Shown one piece after another: positions 18,728 through 20,098 of a stretch of DNA of 20,098 nucleotides; position 1 is the stretch's first letter; each line of letters begins with the position of its first letter. The translations under genes and the position numbers were made by a program. Source of the DNA: Haplomitrium mnioides. Lineage: Eukaryota > Marchantiophyta > Haplomitriopsida > Calobryales. The stretch lies in NCBI GenBank assembly GCA_049999725.1, contig JBNGIS010004503.1, positions 1-20,098 of the forward strand, in the 5' to 3' direction. A model generated the notes under the pieces. It had not been told where the DNA came from. It ran no database searches and worked only from the letters and a program-made list of their open reading frames with translations.

Positions 18728-19021
18728 CCTATGCAAGCATAGACTCCAAACCAGAACCGTAAAGCCTATGCACGCATAGACTCCGAACAAGAATCCTAAA
18801 TCCTATCTGTACTTAGACTCTGAACAAGAACAACGAAGCTATGCATGCATGGACTTTGGACTAGAACCTTAGAGCTACTGCAAGCCAAGACTCTAAACAA
18901 GAACCCTACAACTTATGCAAGCATAGACATTGAACAAGAACCCTTTGGCTTATAGGTGAAGGGACTCTAAACAATAACCTGAGAGCTTATACACGTAGGG
19001 AATCCGAACAAGAACTAGATA
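18728..19021. repeat. 37-bp tandem array, about eight copies
   Basis: Units start at 18728, 18765, 18802, 18838, 18874, 18911, 18948 and 18985, spaced 36-37 bp. Each reads roughly cctatgca.gcatagactc, then gaacaagaaccctaaag. The palindromic head ctatgcacgcatag at 18766-18779 is identical to the one at 16849-16862 in the 52-bp array. Later copies are more diverged. One copy contains catgcatg (18843-18850). Confidence 0.93.
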
Positions 19022-19259
19022 GCTTTAATGCGCAACAACACTAAATAATATGCAAGTACTCCAAATCATCTTTAGATTTGCAATCGACTTCAAACCATTT
19101 TTAGATTATCATATGAGTCAAACTATTCTTAAGCCCACTAAACTAAATCGTGATGAAAAGACTTGAAATAGATTGAGAGAGAAACAAGATGAAACTTTGG
19201 AAAATAAAAATTTGGAAAACATAAACTTTATTAATAATACAAATTGTTCAAACAGATTC
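19022..19259. other. Spacer without recognised features
   Basis: It is AT-rich sequence between the 37-bp array and the ORF at 19260. I see a weak repetition (aaatcatctttagatttgcaa and aaaccatttttagatt near 19065-19110) and nothing else. Confidence 0.4.
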
Positions 19260-19517
19260 TTAGACTCTATCCTCTTCAGGAGGAATTGTGTCATCTAAAT
19301 CCACAAGCTGAGCATCTACACCTGCTAGAGAATCTTGTCGAGACTTTCCAATCCCCGATATTATAACAGAGTTACTAGAAGCACCTATAGTACCAAGAGG
19401 AACATGTTCCTTGTGGTATGCAAAAACTATCTGTGACTCAGTCACATCGGATGGCAAGGAAGCCATCTCCAAAACCCTCTTAAGAATATAAATAGACTGA
19501 CATCTATCATATTCCAT
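19260..19517 (-). CDS. Unrecognised 85-residue ORF at the edge of the right direct repeat
   Basis: The chosen ATG (19517-19515) lies in GCCATGG, which matches the eukaryotic start context well. It is about 8 bp inside the left edge of the right direct repeat, which makes it a better start than the longer frame reaching into the repeat. The product begins MEYDRCQSIYILKRVLEMAS and ends in a strongly acidic tail (QLVDLDDTIPPEEDRV). There is no signal peptide, membrane segment or known motif. If the direct repeats are LTRs of a minus-strand element, this would be its first ORF. Short length and lack of homology leave real doubt. Confidence 0.35.
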   Translation of the reverse strand: MEYDRCQSIYILKRVLEMASLPSDVTESQIVFAYHKEHVPLGTIGASSNSVIISGIGKSRQDSLAGVDAQLVDLDDTIPPEEDRV

Positions 19518-19524
19518 GGCGATG

Positions 19525-20098
19525 TTTATTTTTAAAAACAAAAAGTACATGAGTTTTTTGGGTTTGTTTTTAGTCGTTTCAGCAAGCATAATAGAGCGAA
19601 AGTCAATTTCATTATGCAAAATCAATCAATATTACTAGTTTTTACGAAAACATTGGAAAACTTGAATTTGTTTAAAATCATAAAAATTACGGTAAGTTTT
19701 CATCAAAAAATTGCATTTATCATTGATTACAATTCTAAGCCCAAAAGTTTAAATACACGTCACAAGAAACTATTTTGAAATATGTTTGATTGCACAAACT
19801 TGAGGTGCACGTAGACATGGTGCTTTTTTGAACTTTTTTGTTGGAAAAATATTATAAAGCACAAAGAAAAAGCCTAAGGAGACTAGAAGTCAAGGGAATG
19901 AGTTTGCAATGGTAAACACAAAAACAAACAAAAAGAAACATTGCATCGATTTAGGAGCTTTAATTAAAACGTCAAGAAGAAAAGAAGCTTTCAAATTAAG
20001 TTGAAAATCAATGCAATCAAAAGTGAATGTAGGCTTTCAAAAAGGTTCCCGTAATTAAAAATATTTCATAGTTCAACAAAGCATTTACAGAAACGTAT
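19525..20098. repeat. Right copy of the long direct repeat (cut by window end)
   Basis: It is the partner of 15971-16541 in the same orientation. By eye the two are well over 80% identical, with small indels. The alignment is still continuing at the last base (aaagcatttacagaaacgtat against aaagcatatacaaaaacatat). Whether the repeat goes on to include a 52-bp array, as in the left copy, cannot be seen. Confidence 0.9.

Larger units (their letters stand above)
15971..20098 (-). mobile_element. Candidate non-autonomous element bounded by long direct repeats
   Basis: Direct repeats (15971-16541 and 19525-20098) lie about 3.56 kb apart. The interior has two minus-strand ORFs, two tandem arrays with a shared palindromic core, and no recognisable gag or pol. 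That architecture fits an LTR-type non-autonomous element, but I could not identify TG...CA ends, a primer binding site or a polypurine tract, and the right repeat is cut by the window end. An ordinary segmental duplication remains possible. Confidence 0.45.

Noticed and set aside
16741-19021. CRISPR-like array reading of the two repeat arrays
   Set aside because: The units are contiguous tandem repeats without unique spacers, and the surrounding DNA is plant-like, with no cas genes.

Overview
The window looks like nuclear DNA from a repeat-rich vascular plant genome. It holds decayed LTR retrotransposons of both plant superfamilies (Ty3/gypsy and Ty1/copia), long microsatellites, and a fragment of a eukaryotic RAD54 recombination helicase whose sequence is closest to what I remember of plant RAD54. 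I see no intact cellular gene, no rRNA or tRNA gene and no bacterial feature. The species cannot be fixed from the sequence.

Positions 52-11394 are one old Ty3/gypsy element on the minus strand. Its LTRs lie at 52-721 (3') and 10796-11394 (5'). A polypurine tract sits against the 3' LTR. The order in element sense is gag capsid (7118-6510), zinc knuckle (about 6000), protease (5000-4596), reverse transcriptase (4114-3301), RNase H (3271-2650) and integrase (2409-1303). All are broken by frameshifts and stops, and the protease and integrase have also lost catalytic residues. The 3.7 kb between the 5' LTR and gag is unusual. It holds an intronless, truncated RAD54 fragment in the same orientation (9674-8708), a strand-asymmetric pyrimidine/purine tract (9740-10675) and an (AC)42 microsatellite. 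The RAD54 fragment is probably captured host cargo, or else a retrocopy nested in the leader.

Positions 11395-15930 are a mosaic of Ty1/copia pieces, all on the minus strand but in the wrong order. Read in element sense they are: an LTR with a TATA box and U3 repeats (15930-15501), an RT fragment (15490-14868), a (AT)48 run, a 3' end with PPT and LTR start (14230-14222), then gag, protease and integrase (13910-12610), and a second piece of the first LTR (12600-12460).

Positions 15971-20098 are the least familiar part. Two direct repeats of at least 570 bp, about 3.56 kb apart, enclose two unrelated-looking minus-strand ORFs (17524-18240 and 19260-19517). They also enclose two different tandem arrays, with 52-bp and 37-bp units, that share an identical 14-bp palindromic core. 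This fits a non-autonomous LTR element or another unclassified repeat unit, and it is the best candidate for something undescribed. The right repeat runs off the window, so its full structure is not visible.
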